Made by a program: the position numbers and the translations under genes. DNA of 64,000 bases, from positions 240,499 through 304,498 of the forward strand of contig JAXLSS010000002.1 in the NCBI GenBank assembly GCA_046330395.1. The letters run 5' to 3'. Position 1 is the stretch's first letter; every line of letters starts with the position of its first letter. Below the pieces are notes generated by a model that saw only the letters and a program-made list of their open reading frames with translations, was not told the DNA's origin and ran no database searches. Shown here piece by piece: positions 8,307-16,519 of the stretch. Origin of the DNA: Ga0077560 sp046330395 (GTDB lineage Bacteria; Actinomycetota; Thermoleophilia; Miltoncostaeales; Miltoncostaeaceae).

Positions 8307-9464
8307 GTGGAGATCGAGATCGGGCGGGGCAAGAAGGGACGACGGGCGTACGGGTTCGATGAGATCGCGATCGTGCCGAGCCGGCGCACGCGCGACCCCG
8401 AGGACGTGGATCTGAGCTGGAGCCTGGGCGGCTTCACGTTCGAGCTGCCGCTGCTGGCGTCGGCCATGGACGGCGTGGTGGATGTGAAGACCGCCACCAT
8501 CCTGGGCAAGCTGGGCGGGCTGGGCGTGCTCAACCTCGAGGGCATCCAGTGCCGCTACGAGGACGCCGACGACCAGCTGGAGCGCATCTCCAAGCTGGCC
8601 CCGCAGGAGGCCACCCGGGGGCTGCAGGAGGTGTACCAGCAGCAGGTGCGCCCCGAGCTCATCGCGCAGCGCATCCGCGAGATGAAGGCCAACGGCATCG
8701 TGGTGGCCGGGTCGCTCACGCCGCAGAAGGTGGAGGAGCACATCGGCGTGGCGCTGGAGGCGGGCCTCGACATCCTGGTGATCCAGGGCACCGTGGTCAG
8801 CGCCGAGCACGTCTCGTCGGTGGTGGAGCCGCTCAACCTCAAGCGGTTCATCGCCGAGCTGCCCATCCCGGTGATCGTGGGCGGCTGTGCCTCCTACCAG
8901 ACGGCCCTGCACCTGATGCGCACCGGCGCGGTGGGGGTGCTGGTGGGCGTGGGCCCCGGCGCCGCGTGCACCACCCGGCAGGTCATCGGCGTGGGCGTGC
9001 CGCAGGCCACGGCCATCGCCGACGCCGCCGGCGCCCGCATGCAGCACCTGCTGGAGACCGGCCAGTACGTCAACGTCATCGCCGACGGCGGCATGAGCTT
9101 CGGCGGCGACCTGGCCAAGGCCGTGGCCTGTGGCGCCGACGCCTGCATGATCGGCTCGCCGCTGGCCAAGGCCGAGGAGGCCCCGGGCCGCGGCTACCAC
9201 TGGGGCATGGCCACCTTCCACCCCACCCTGCCGCGGGGCACCCGGGTGAAGACCACCACGCTGGGGCCGCTGGAGCAGATCCTCGTGGGTCCCGCCTACG
9301 AGAACGACGGCACCCTCAACCTGGTGGGCGGCCTGCGCACCGCCATGGCCACCTGTGGGTACGAGTCCATCCAGAGCTTCCAGAAGTGCGAGGTGATGGT
9401 GGCGCCCGCCCTCAAGAGCGAGGGCAAGAAGCTGCAGCAGGCCCAGTCCGTCGGTATGGGCTGA
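8307..9464 (+). CDS. guaB3: GuaB3 family IMP dehydrogenase-related protein
   Basis: 385 aa, a TIM barrel related to IMP dehydrogenase but lacking the CBS pair. The N-terminus carries the substrate loop region (RAYGFDEIAIVPSRR, LASAMDGVVD), and GVGPGAACTTRQ contains the Cys-Thr expected at the catalytic position. IADGGMSFGGDLAKA and DACMIGSPLAKAEE form the phosphate-binding region. Length and sequence fit the actinobacterial GuaB3 group (IMPDH-related family 2). Its reaction in vivo is not settled by sequence; a role in IMP-to-XMP oxidation or its control is plausible because guaA follows with a TGATG overlap. GTG start with GGAAAGG upstream. Confidence 0.87.
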   Translation: MEIEIGRGKKGRRAYGFDEIAIVPSRRTRDPEDVDLSWSLGGFTFELPLLASAMDGVVDVKTATILGKLGGLGVLNLEGIQCRYEDADDQLERISKLAPQEATRGLQEVYQQQVRPELIAQRIREMKANGIVVAGSLTPQKVEEHIGVALEAGLDILVIQGTVVSAEHVSSVVEPLNLKRFIAELPIPVIVGGCASYQTALHLMRTGAVGVLVGVGPGAACTTRQVIGVGVPQATAIADAAGARMQHLLETGQYVNVIADGGMSFGGDLAKAVACGADACMIGSPLAKAEEAPGRGYHWGMATFHPTLPRGTRVKTTTLGPLEQILVGPAYENDGTLNLVGGLRTAMATCGYESIQSFQKCEVMVAPALKSEGKKLQQAQSVGMG

Positions 9465-11038
9465 TGCCCCACACGCACCGGGTGGCGCTTGACCCCGCCC
9501 TCGCCAGCGCCGTCCCCGGGGGCGTGCTGGTGGTGGACTTCGGGGCCCAGTACGCCCAGCTCATCGCGCGGCGCATCCGCGAATGCCGGGTGTTCTCGGC
9601 CGTGGTGCCGCACGACGTCGACCCGCAGCAGGTGGCGGCGCTGCACCCCAAGGGCCTGGTGCTGTCCGGCGGGCCGGCGTCGGTGTACGAGCCCGGCGCC
9701 CCGGAGCTCAACGCCGAGCTGCTCAAGCTGGGCGTTCCGGTGCTGGGCATCTGCTACGGCCTGCAGGCCATGGCGCAGGCGCTGGGCGGTGAGGTCACCC
9801 GCAACGACTCCGGTGAGTTCGGCAAGACCCCGCTGACGGTCACCGAGCGGGACTCGCTGTTCCGCGACCTGGCGGCCGAGCAGTGCTGGATGAGCCACCG
9901 CAACGCGGTCACCCGCGTGCCCGAGGGGTTCGTGGTGACCGCCCAGAGCCCGGACGCGCCGGTGGCGGCCATGGAGCACCGGGCCCGCGGCCTGTACGGC
10001 GTGCAGTTCCACCCCGAGGTGGTGCACACCCCATTCGGCAACGACCTGCTGAAGGCGTTCCTGTTCGACGTGTGCGGCTGCGACGCCACCTGGACGCCGG
10101 TGCACGTCATCGAGGACCAGGTGGAGCGCATCCGGGCGCAGGTGGGTGACGAGCGGGTCATCTGCGCGCTGTCGGGCGGCGTGGACTCGGCGGTGGCGGC
10201 GCTGCTGGTGCACCGCGCCGTGGGCGACCGGCTCACCTGCATCTTCGTGGACCACGGCATGCTGCGGCAGGGCGAGGCCGAGCAGGTGGAGGAGGCCTTC
10301 GGCGAGCACTTCCACGTGCCGCTGGTGCACGTGCGCGCCCAGGAGCACTTCCTGCGGCACCTGGCGGCCGTCAGCGAGCCCGAGGAGAAGCGCAAGATCA
10401 TCGGCCGCGAGTTCATCCGCACCTTCGAGGCCGAGTCGGCCAAGCTGGGCGGCGTGCCGTTCCTGGTGCAGGGCACGCTGTACTCGGACGTCATCGAGTC
10501 GGGCTCGCGGGACGCCGCCAAGATCAAGAGCCACCACAACGTGGGCGGCCTGCCCGAGGACATGGCCGTGCAGCTGGTGGAGCCCCTGCGCCAGCTGTTC
10601 AAGGACGAGGTGCGCGTGGTGGGCGAGGAGCTGGGCCTGCCCGAGCGCATGGTGTGGCGCCAGCCGTTCCCCGGGCCCGGCCTGGCCATCCGCATCATCG
10701 GCGACATCACCGCCGAGCGGCTGGAGGTCCTGCGCAAGGCCGACTTCGTGCTGCAGGAGGAGATCCGCCGCGCCGGCCTGTACCGCCAGCTGTGGCAGAG
10801 CTTCGCCGTGCTGCCCGCCATCAAGAGCGTGGGCGTGCAGGGCGACGAACGCACCTACGCGTACCCCATCGTGATCCGCGCCGTCACCTCCGACGATGCC
10901 ATGACCGCCGACTGGGCCCGCCTGCCGTACGACCTGCTGGAGCGCATCAGCAGCCGCATCATCAACGAGGTGGACGGCGTCAACCGGGTGGTGCTGGACA
11001 TCACCTCGAAGCCCCCGGGCACCATCGAGTGGGAGTGA
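9464..11038 (+). CDS. guaA: GMP synthase (glutamine-hydrolysing)
   Basis: 524 aa. It converts XMP to GMP using ATP and glutamine. The N-terminal class I amidotransferase shows the Cys nucleophile in GICYGLQAMA and the His-Glu pair in VQFHPEVVHT. The ATP-pyrophosphatase domain has the PP-loop SGGVDSAVAAL and IFVDHGMLR. The C-terminal dimerisation domain ends with the usual TSKPPGTIEWE. Full length for the family (about 510-525 aa). The ATG at 9464 shares a base with the guaB3 stop, giving a purine (guanylate) pair that is almost certainly co-transcribed. Confidence 0.97.
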   Translation: MPHTHRVALDPALASAVPGGVLVVDFGAQYAQLIARRIRECRVFSAVVPHDVDPQQVAALHPKGLVLSGGPASVYEPGAPELNAELLKLGVPVLGICYGLQAMAQALGGEVTRNDSGEFGKTPLTVTERDSLFRDLAAEQCWMSHRNAVTRVPEGFVVTAQSPDAPVAAMEHRARGLYGVQFHPEVVHTPFGNDLLKAFLFDVCGCDATWTPVHVIEDQVERIRAQVGDERVICALSGGVDSAVAALLVHRAVGDRLTCIFVDHGMLRQGEAEQVEEAFGEHFHVPLVHVRAQEHFLRHLAAVSEPEEKRKIIGREFIRTFEAESAKLGGVPFLVQGTLYSDVIESGSRDAAKIKSHHNVGGLPEDMAVQLVEPLRQLFKDEVRVVGEELGLPERMVWRQPFPGPGLAIRIIGDITAERLEVLRKADFVLQEEIRRAGLYRQLWQSFAVLPAIKSVGVQGDERTYAYPIVIRAVTSDDAMTADWARLPYDLLERISSRIINEVDGVNRVVLDITSKPPGTIEWE

Positions 11039-11039
11039 G

Positions 11040-13136
11040 GTGAGACGGCTCGTCCTCGTCGTCCTCGCCGCCGTCTGGCTGGCGGTGACGACGGGTGCGG
11101 CCGCCGGCGACCCGGGTGCCCCCGGGCCGTACGCGGTGCGTCACCTCACCTACCGGCTGGCCGGGGTGCACCTCCCCGAGTTCCGGACGGCATCCGAGGT
11201 GTGGGGTGACGTGATGGCGCCCGTGGGCGCCCCCGGGCCGCGTCCCCTGGTGATCGTGCTGCACGGCCAGCACCGCACCTGTCGCCCCGGGCCGCGCCAC
11301 CCGAAGGGCTTCCCGTCGCGCGACTGGCCGTGCCCCAAGGGGTGGGTGCCGGTGCCCAGCCACGAGGGGTACCGCTGGCTCACCCGGCTGCTGGCCTCCC
11401 AGGGCGACATCGCGGTGTCCATCTCCGCCGACGCGGTGAACGCCCAGAACAACGCCGCGCCCGGCGTGGGCGCTCTGCAGCGCGGGGTGCTGGTGCGTCA
11501 CCACCTGGCGCTGTGGACCACCTGGGCCACGCAGGGCGGCGACCCGTGGGGCGGTGTGTTCCAGGGGGCCGTGGACACCTCCCACGTGGTGCTGGTGGGC
11601 CACAGCCGGGGCGGGGAGGGGGTGGCCCAGGCGGCGGCCATGGCCCTGCCCACCGACCCCTGGCGCATCCGCGGCCTCGCCCTGATCGCGCCCACCGCCT
11701 TCGGGCGGGAGGCCACGCCGGGCGTGGACACCATGGTGCTGCTGCCCTACTGCGACGGTGACGTCACCGACCTGCAGGGCCAGACCTACGTGGACGGCCG
11801 GCGCGACCTGGTGGCCGGCGACACCGGCCTGCGCTCGGCGGTGCTGCTGATGGGCGCCAACCACAACGCCTTCAACACCGTGTGGGCCAGGGACGGCTCC
11901 GACGGCGACAACTGGGGCTACGGCCCGCACGGTGCCGCCCAGAACCGGGTGTGCGGCCGCCACGCCAAGGGCAGGCTCACCGGCGTGCGCCAGCGCGCCG
12001 CGGGCGGCGCCTTCATCGCGGCGCTGGTGAAGGCCGCCACGGCCGACGACCCGGAGTCGATCGACGTGCTCACCGGCCGGGTGCCCGCGCCGGCCTCCGC
12101 CGGCACGGCGCGCGTGCTGGTGTCCCAGAACGGCGCCGGCGATCCGCAGGTGTACGCGCCCGCGCTCACCGGCGCCCAGCCGCGCGCCGCCGGGATGCGC
12201 GCCTCGGTGTGCCGGGCCTACCGGCTTGGTGCCGGTGACACCTGCGCCGGCACCACCTCCCCGGAGCGGCAGCCGCACTGGGTGGGCATGGACGACGGCG
12301 GCCCGTACCCCGCGCCGCTGGCCCTGGAGCTCACCTGGCGCGCCCGCGGCGCCGTGGTGTCGCTGCCGCTCACCGGCGGGACGCTGGACGCCACCGGGGC
12401 CACGGCCATGGTGGTGCGCGCGGTGGGCGATGCGGCCGTGCGCGACCAGTCGCTGAGCCTGCACCTGGTGGACGCCGCCGGCGGCACCGCCGACATCCCC
12501 GCCGTCACGCCCCTGGTGCCGCTGCCGGGGCCGCGACGCGGCGACGGCGACCTGCTGCCCAAGCTGTGGGCCCAGACGCTGCGCTTCCCCCTCACCGGCG
12601 CGGTCATCGACGTGGCCCACCTGGTGAGCGCCGGCCTGGTGTCTACCTCCGCCCGCGGGCACGTCTGGGTGCTGGACGCCGCGCTGGAGGTGCCCCAGGT
12701 GCGCCCGGTGGCGCAGGTGACCCTGCCCCAGGTGGTGCTCACCCACATGCGCGTGCGGGAGCGCGGCAGCCGGGCGTTCACGGTGCGGCTGCCGGTGCGG
12801 GTGCTGGGGGCCGTCACGCGCCCCGCCGTGCTGAGCATCGGCGTGCGCTCACCCGACTACCGCACCACCTGGCAGACCCTGGTGATCCCGCCGGGGGCCA
12901 CCACGGCGAGCATCCCGGTGCGCCTGCCCGCCGACCGGGTGTTCACCGGCAACCGCACCTTCCTGGTGTTCGCGGTGGCCCGCCGCGACGTGGTGGTGGG
13001 CCGCTACGACGGCTGGGTGGCGGTGCGGGACGACGATGCCAAGCCGAGGTCACATCGCCGCACCGACCTCACCCCAGCCGTGTCGTCCGCCGAACGGTGG
13101 CGGTCCGCACGCCCGGCGCCACGAACCGGTAGGTGA
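11040..13136 (+). CDS. Secreted alpha/beta-hydrolase-like protein
   Basis: 698 aa with an N-terminal signal peptide (VLVVLAAVWLAVTTGAAAG). Residues about 65-300 look like an alpha/beta hydrolase: the oxyanion strand LVIVLHGQHRTC, the nucleophile elbow GHSRGGEG with the likely catalytic Ser, and a late MGANHNAFN that may carry the His. About residues 300-650 form beta-rich modules with an ASIPVRLPADRVFTGN stretch like Calx-beta or fibronectin modules. An extracellular esterase or lipase-like role is inference; the substrate is unknown. It starts 1 nt after guaA. The 3' end overlaps the convergent neighbour by 68 bp, so its last 20 or so residues, rich in Arg and Ser, may be only an extension. 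Confidence 0.75.
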   Translation: MRRLVLVVLAAVWLAVTTGAAAGDPGAPGPYAVRHLTYRLAGVHLPEFRTASEVWGDVMAPVGAPGPRPLVIVLHGQHRTCRPGPRHPKGFPSRDWPCPKGWVPVPSHEGYRWLTRLLASQGDIAVSISADAVNAQNNAAPGVGALQRGVLVRHHLALWTTWATQGGDPWGGVFQGAVDTSHVVLVGHSRGGEGVAQAAAMALPTDPWRIRGLALIAPTAFGREATPGVDTMVLLPYCDGDVTDLQGQTYVDGRRDLVAGDTGLRSAVLLMGANHNAFNTVWARDGSDGDNWGYGPHGAAQNRVCGRHAKGRLTGVRQRAAGGAFIAALVKAATADDPESIDVLTGRVPAPASAGTARVLVSQNGAGDPQVYAPALTGAQPRAAGMRASVCRAYRLGAGDTCAGTTSPERQPHWVGMDDGGPYPAPLALELTWRARGAVVSLPLTGGTLDATGATAMVVRAVGDAAVRDQSLSLHLVDAAGGTADIPAVTPLVPLPGPRRGDGDLLPKLWAQTLRFPLTGAVIDVAHLVSAGLVSTSARGHVWVLDAALEVPQVRPVAQVTLPQVVLTHMRVRERGSRAFTVRLPVRVLGAVTRPAVLSIGVRSPDYRTTWQTLVIPPGATTASIPVRLPADRVFTGNRTFLVFAVARRDVVVGRYDGWVAVRDDDAKPRSHRRTDLTPAVSSAERWRSARPAPRTGR

Positions 13137-14844
13137 CGGTGGCGACCACCCGCCCGGGGTGACGCGCCAGCGCCCTGCGGGCCCGGGTGGTGAGCACCAG
13201 CCGCATCCGCGCCGTTCCGGCCGTGGCCAGGGTGGTCGTCCCGCGCCCGATGGTGGCGCCGCCGGACCGGCCGGCCAGTCCCAGCTTCGCGGCGGCGCGA
13301 CGGCCGATGGTGACCGTTGCGGTGACACGGCAGGGGCCGCCGCACAGGACCGCGGTGGCGACGGCGTTTCGCAGCACCGCACCCCGCGGGATCGCCCTCG
13401 CCAGCCGCAGCACGGACGCCCGAGCGGCGGTGGAGGGTCCACCGGTTGTGGGGGGCGTCCCGCCCTGATGCGTGGGGCATGACCGGTCGGCGGGTTGCAG
13501 CATCGCGACGGCCTCGACCCTGCCGAACCGATCGGTCGTCACGAAGGACGGCGCGTGGAGGGCGGCGATCAGGCCGGTGGTGCCCAGCCTGTAGTCCGCG
13601 CTGGGGCACCCCTCCGCCGACGGAGCGGTGCCGGTGGCCTGGATCCGGGCCGACGCACCGGGGGCGAGGTGCGCCACCGGGCAGTGCCAGAACCCGTAGT
13701 CGAAGGTGAACCAGACGGGATCGGGGGTGAGCTCTGACGGCGCGCTGCAGTCGGTGCCGTCGATGCGCACCGATCTCAGCGCGATGCGGTGCATGGCGAA
13801 GCGCGCCTCGTTGTCACCAAGGATCTGCGGATGTGCCGCCACCCACACCTCGGCGCCGGCGATGGGCGTGTCCCCGCGGTTGATGAGCGTCCCGGTGAAC
13901 CCGACGGCCGCGCCCTGGTCAAAGGTGGCGACGCTCGGTGCGTCCCATGCGAGCTCGGGGGTGATCTCGGTCCCGTCGGTCACCTGCAGGACGTAGTTCA
14001 TCAACGTCGCGTGCTGGATCACGTCGTTTCCGCTCGGGTCGTCGACGCTGATGATGGCGATGGTGCCACCGCCCCCTCCGTACACGCGTCCGTCGATGCG
14101 CACGGGCACGCCGACCGAGCCTCCCGCGGGCACGGTGCCCAGGTTGCAGCGGTGCCGTCCGGCGCACACCCCCGGGCCGTCGAACGTCACGTCGGCCGCG
14201 GCGGGCTGCTCGGAGAGATCCGCGTTGAGCCCGGGCGATTCGGGCGGCGCAATCGCCACCGTGAGGTCCCGCGCCGGCCCGGCGCCGTGGTTGACGGCCA
14301 CCAGTGTGACCACCCGGCGCTCGCCCAGGCCCACCCTGTCCGGGAACACCCCGGGGGTGGTCAACTCGGGTGCGCTCGGCCCACCGGCCTGCACGGTGTA
14401 GACGAGGGCCGGGGCCGACGCGCCCCCGAACCCTCCGTCCGTGGTGTCGAATGCGCCCAGGTACACCTCCGCCGAGGCCCGGAAGTACGCGGGCGCGCGG
14501 AACGTGAAGGCCAGGTCCCGGGTCCCGGGGGCGGTGAACGCGATGGTGCAGTTCACCTCGCCGCCGACGAGCGCCTCGTACTCGGGGTCGAGCACCTGCG
14601 TGTTGTTGACGCAGCCGGGCGCGGCGGGATCCACCGTTGCGAGGGGGCCACCCGCGAACACCGCCAGGTCCCGGGTGCCGTCCGTGACGGTGACCCGTGC
14701 CGTGAAGTGGTACGCCGCGCCGGGCGTCAGCACGTTGCCTGCGGGCTTCTGTACCCACCGCACCTGCACGGCCGCCGTGGCCGGTCCGGCTCCCAGCAGC
14801 ACGCCGAGGAGCACCAGCGGCACCAGCAGGACCCTGCGCATCAT
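13069..14844 (-). CDS. Secreted beta-rich protein (DUF11/CARDB-like modules)
   Basis: 591 aa. A signal peptide (VLLVPLVLLGVLLGAGPATA) is followed by beta-sandwich modules that resemble CARDB/DUF11 repeats (VTLVAVNHGAGPARDLTVAI; GFTGTLINRGDTPIAGAEVWVA). At least eight Cys residues sit in the exported part and probably form disulphides. After a Gly/Pro/Thr linker (about residues 455-470), the C-terminal domain (LARAIPRGAVLRNAV to RLG) resembles an actinobacterial cell-surface module with basic tail. No catalytic motif is visible, so it may be an adhesive or structural surface protein. It converges on, and overlaps, the hydrolase gene. Confidence 0.72.
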   Translation of the reverse strand: MMRRVLLVPLVLLGVLLGAGPATAAVQVRWVQKPAGNVLTPGAAYHFTARVTVTDGTRDLAVFAGGPLATVDPAAPGCVNNTQVLDPEYEALVGGEVNCTIAFTAPGTRDLAFTFRAPAYFRASAEVYLGAFDTTDGGFGGASAPALVYTVQAGGPSAPELTTPGVFPDRVGLGERRVVTLVAVNHGAGPARDLTVAIAPPESPGLNADLSEQPAAADVTFDGPGVCAGRHRCNLGTVPAGGSVGVPVRIDGRVYGGGGGTIAIISVDDPSGNDVIQHATLMNYVLQVTDGTEITPELAWDAPSVATFDQGAAVGFTGTLINRGDTPIAGAEVWVAAHPQILGDNEARFAMHRIALRSVRIDGTDCSAPSELTPDPVWFTFDYGFWHCPVAHLAPGASARIQATGTAPSAEGCPSADYRLGTTGLIAALHAPSFVTTDRFGRVEAVAMLQPADRSCPTHQGGTPPTTGGPSTAARASVLRLARAIPRGAVLRNAVATAVLCGGPCRVTATVTIGRRAAAKLGLAGRSGGATIGRGTTTLATAGTARMRLVLTTRARRALARHPGRVVATVTYRFVAPGVRTATVRRTTRLG

Positions 14845-14934
14845 TCGCTCCCGGGCACGGAGGATTCGGTTCGCCCTCCACGGTAGCGCCGTTCACCGTG
14901 ATGTGGCGCGATGGCTCACGGATTTCTTGCAACG

Positions 14935-14955
14935 CGCCGGGAATCGCTCCCGGCG
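14935..14955 (-). terminator. Hairpin downstream of the zinc-binding-like gene
   Basis: CGCCGGGA (14935-14942) and TCCCGGCG (14948-14955) form a perfect 8-bp stem with a 5-nt loop, 16 nt beyond the stop codon of the gene ending at 14972. No T-tract follows, as at several other ends in this window. Confidence 0.4.
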
Positions 14956-14971
14956 GGCGCTCAGCGTGCGC

Positions 14972-15364
14972 TCAGACGGCGGTGCTGCGCCGTGGGTAGG
15001 GCAGCACGCGGTCCCGGTGCGCCCAGGTGACCACGCCGGACACCGTCTCGATGCGGAAGGCCCCGTCCCCGGGGTGATCCAGGAAGTCGGCCAGCATCGC
15101 CAGCTGATCCGGGGTGAGGTGCGCGGCGATGCGCTCCAGCGGCGGCCCCTTGGGGGTGCGCACCGGCAGCGCGGTGACCGGGGCGGTCCCCACGGTGTCG
15201 GGGGCACGGACCGGGCCGTGGATGGGCCCGGACGACACCCGGCTGGGACGCCACACCTTGCGGCTCTGGGTGTGGTGCCAGCAGTACGGTCCACCCCGGT
15301 AGGTGGACTGCTGGCACCGACGCCCGTGGGCGGCGACGGCGATGCAGCGGTTGACGGTGGTCAT
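14972..15364 (-). CDS. Small putative zinc-binding protein
   Basis: 130 aa from the ATG at 15364. The N-terminal 35 residues carry a Cys-x8-Cys-x9-Cys-x2-His pattern (CIAVAAHGRRC, then PYCWHHTQS), like short treble-clef/knuckle motifs of the DUF5763 kind. The rest is predicted to be a helical segment (TPDQLAMLADFLDH) and a short beta region (FRIETVSGVVTWAHR). Function is unknown; a nucleic-acid or protein-binding role is only suggested by the motif. A longer in-frame start at 15532 exists but adds residues without sense. It is transcribed away from rplM. Confidence 0.55.
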   Translation of the reverse strand: MTTVNRCIAVAAHGRRCQQSTYRGGPYCWHHTQSRKVWRPSRVSSGPIHGPVRAPDTVGTAPVTALPVRTPKGPPLERIAAHLTPDQLAMLADFLDHPGDGAFRIETVSGVVTWAHRDRVLPYPRRSTAV

Positions 15365-15658
15365 AGGGCCAGGCGAGGGGACGATTTCGACTCGGGCCGC
15401 CCGGGTGCTGGACCTCGTGCGACCTGTGACAAGTTGTACCGCGTACCGCGCGAGTGTGGAACCCCGGCCAACAGAAAAAACCCATCCGTGTGGCCCGTGC
15501 TCCACACCATTCCCGCAACTGTGACGTTTCAATCGGACGTCGCGGGGTGGGGATGGGGTCCTTGCGAGCGGGCTGCCCGTCGCCTAATCTCCCTCGTCGG
15601 CCCGCCCACCTGCGGGCGGCATCGCAGCGGCCGTTTTCCCCGGAGGATTCCCACCGTC
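15365..15658 (+). promoter_or_regulatory. rplM-rpsI promoter region and leader
   Basis: A 294-bp gap between divergent genes. TAATCT at 15585-15590 is a good -10 box, about 70 nt before the rplM start. The leader holds a short hairpin, GCCCGC/GCGGGC (15600-15617), and GGAGG at 15642-15646 as the ribosome-binding site. L13-binding leaders are known in other bacteria; whether this one works that way is unknown. The part 15365-15560 shows no further gene. Confidence 0.45.
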
Positions 15659-16111
15659 GTGCACACCATCAGCGCAAAGCCCGGAACCGTCGAACGCTCG
15701 TGGTGGGTGGTCGATGCCGACGGCCAGAACCTGGGCCGTCTCGCCACCGTCATCTCCGAGACCCTGCGCGGCAAGCGCTCGCCCTGGTTCACGCGGCACG
15801 CGGACGCCGGTGACTTCGTGGTGGTGGTCAACGCCGAGAAGATCGCCGTCACGGGCAAGAAGCTCACCGACAAGCGCTACTACCGGCACTCCGGCTACCC
15901 GGGCGGCCTCAAGTCGCGCACGCTGGCCGAGCAGCTGGAGCGGCGTCCCGAAGAGGTGCTGCGCATGGCGGTGCGCGGGATGATGCCGCGCAACCGGCTG
16001 GCGCGGAAGCAGCTGCTGAAACTCAAGATCTACGCGGGACCCGAGCACCCGCATCAGGCGCAGGACCCGCAGCCCCTGCGACTGACCCGGACGGCGGAGG
16101 TGCCGGCATGA
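15659..16111 (+). CDS. rplM: Large ribosomal subunit protein uL13
   Basis: 150 aa, normal length. Diagnostic stretches are WWVVDADGQNLGRLAT, HADAGDFVVVVNAEKI, YYRHSGYPGGLKSRTL, MLPRN-like AVRGMMPRNRLARKQL and YAGPEHPHQAQ. It binds 23S rRNA early in assembly of the 50S subunit. GTG 15659 is the only start that fits the family N-terminus and follows GGAGG by 12 nt. It overlaps rpsI by ATGA, the usual rplM-rpsI operon. Confidence 0.97.
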   Translation: MHTISAKPGTVERSWWVVDADGQNLGRLATVISETLRGKRSPWFTRHADAGDFVVVVNAEKIAVTGKKLTDKRYYRHSGYPGGLKSRTLAEQLERRPEEVLRMAVRGMMPRNRLARKQLLKLKIYAGPEHPHQAQDPQPLRLTRTAEVPA

Positions 16112-16509
16112 AGACCGACAAGCAGGGCCGGTACACGGCCACGGGCAAGCGCAAGACCTCGGTGGCGCGCGTCATCCTCGCCCCCGGCGAGGGCAAGGTG
16201 CTGTGCAACGGCCGCAGCGCCGAGGAGTACTTCGGCCGCGCCGTGCTGGTCACCACCGCGCTGAAGCCGCTGGTGGCCACCAACACCACCGGGTCCTTCG
16301 ACGTGATCGCCCGCCTGCACGGCGGCGGCCCGTCGGGCCAGGCCGGCGCCCTGCGGCACGGCATCGCCCGCGCGCTGTGCGTGGCCGACGAGAACCTGCG
16401 CCCGGAGCTCAAGAAGGACGGTCTGCTTACTCGCGATGCCCGCGAGAAGGAGCGCAAGAAGGCCGGCCTCAAGGGCGCCCGCAAGCGTCCGCAGTTCTCG
16501 AAGCGCTAA
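16108..16509 (+). CDS. rpsI: Small ribosomal subunit protein uS9
   Basis: 133 aa. YTATGKRKTSVARVIL, LHGGGPSGQAGALRHGIARAL, the TRDAREKERKKAGLKGARKRPQFSKR-type basic tail and the final Lys-Arg that contacts tRNA in the P site are all present. It is the standard partner of L13 in the 30S/50S pair and is translated from the ATGA overlap with rplM. Confidence 0.97.
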   Translation: MKTDKQGRYTATGKRKTSVARVILAPGEGKVLCNGRSAEEYFGRAVLVTTALKPLVATNTTGSFDVIARLHGGGPSGQAGALRHGIARALCVADENLRPELKKDGLLTRDAREKERKKAGLKGARKRPQFSKR

Positions 16510-16519
16510 TCACGGCGTC

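Noticed and set aside
16436..16519. ATG 16436 as the glmM start
   Set aside because: It would add 28 Arg/Ala/Ser-rich residues that are only the shifted reading of the S9 tail; kept as an alternative.
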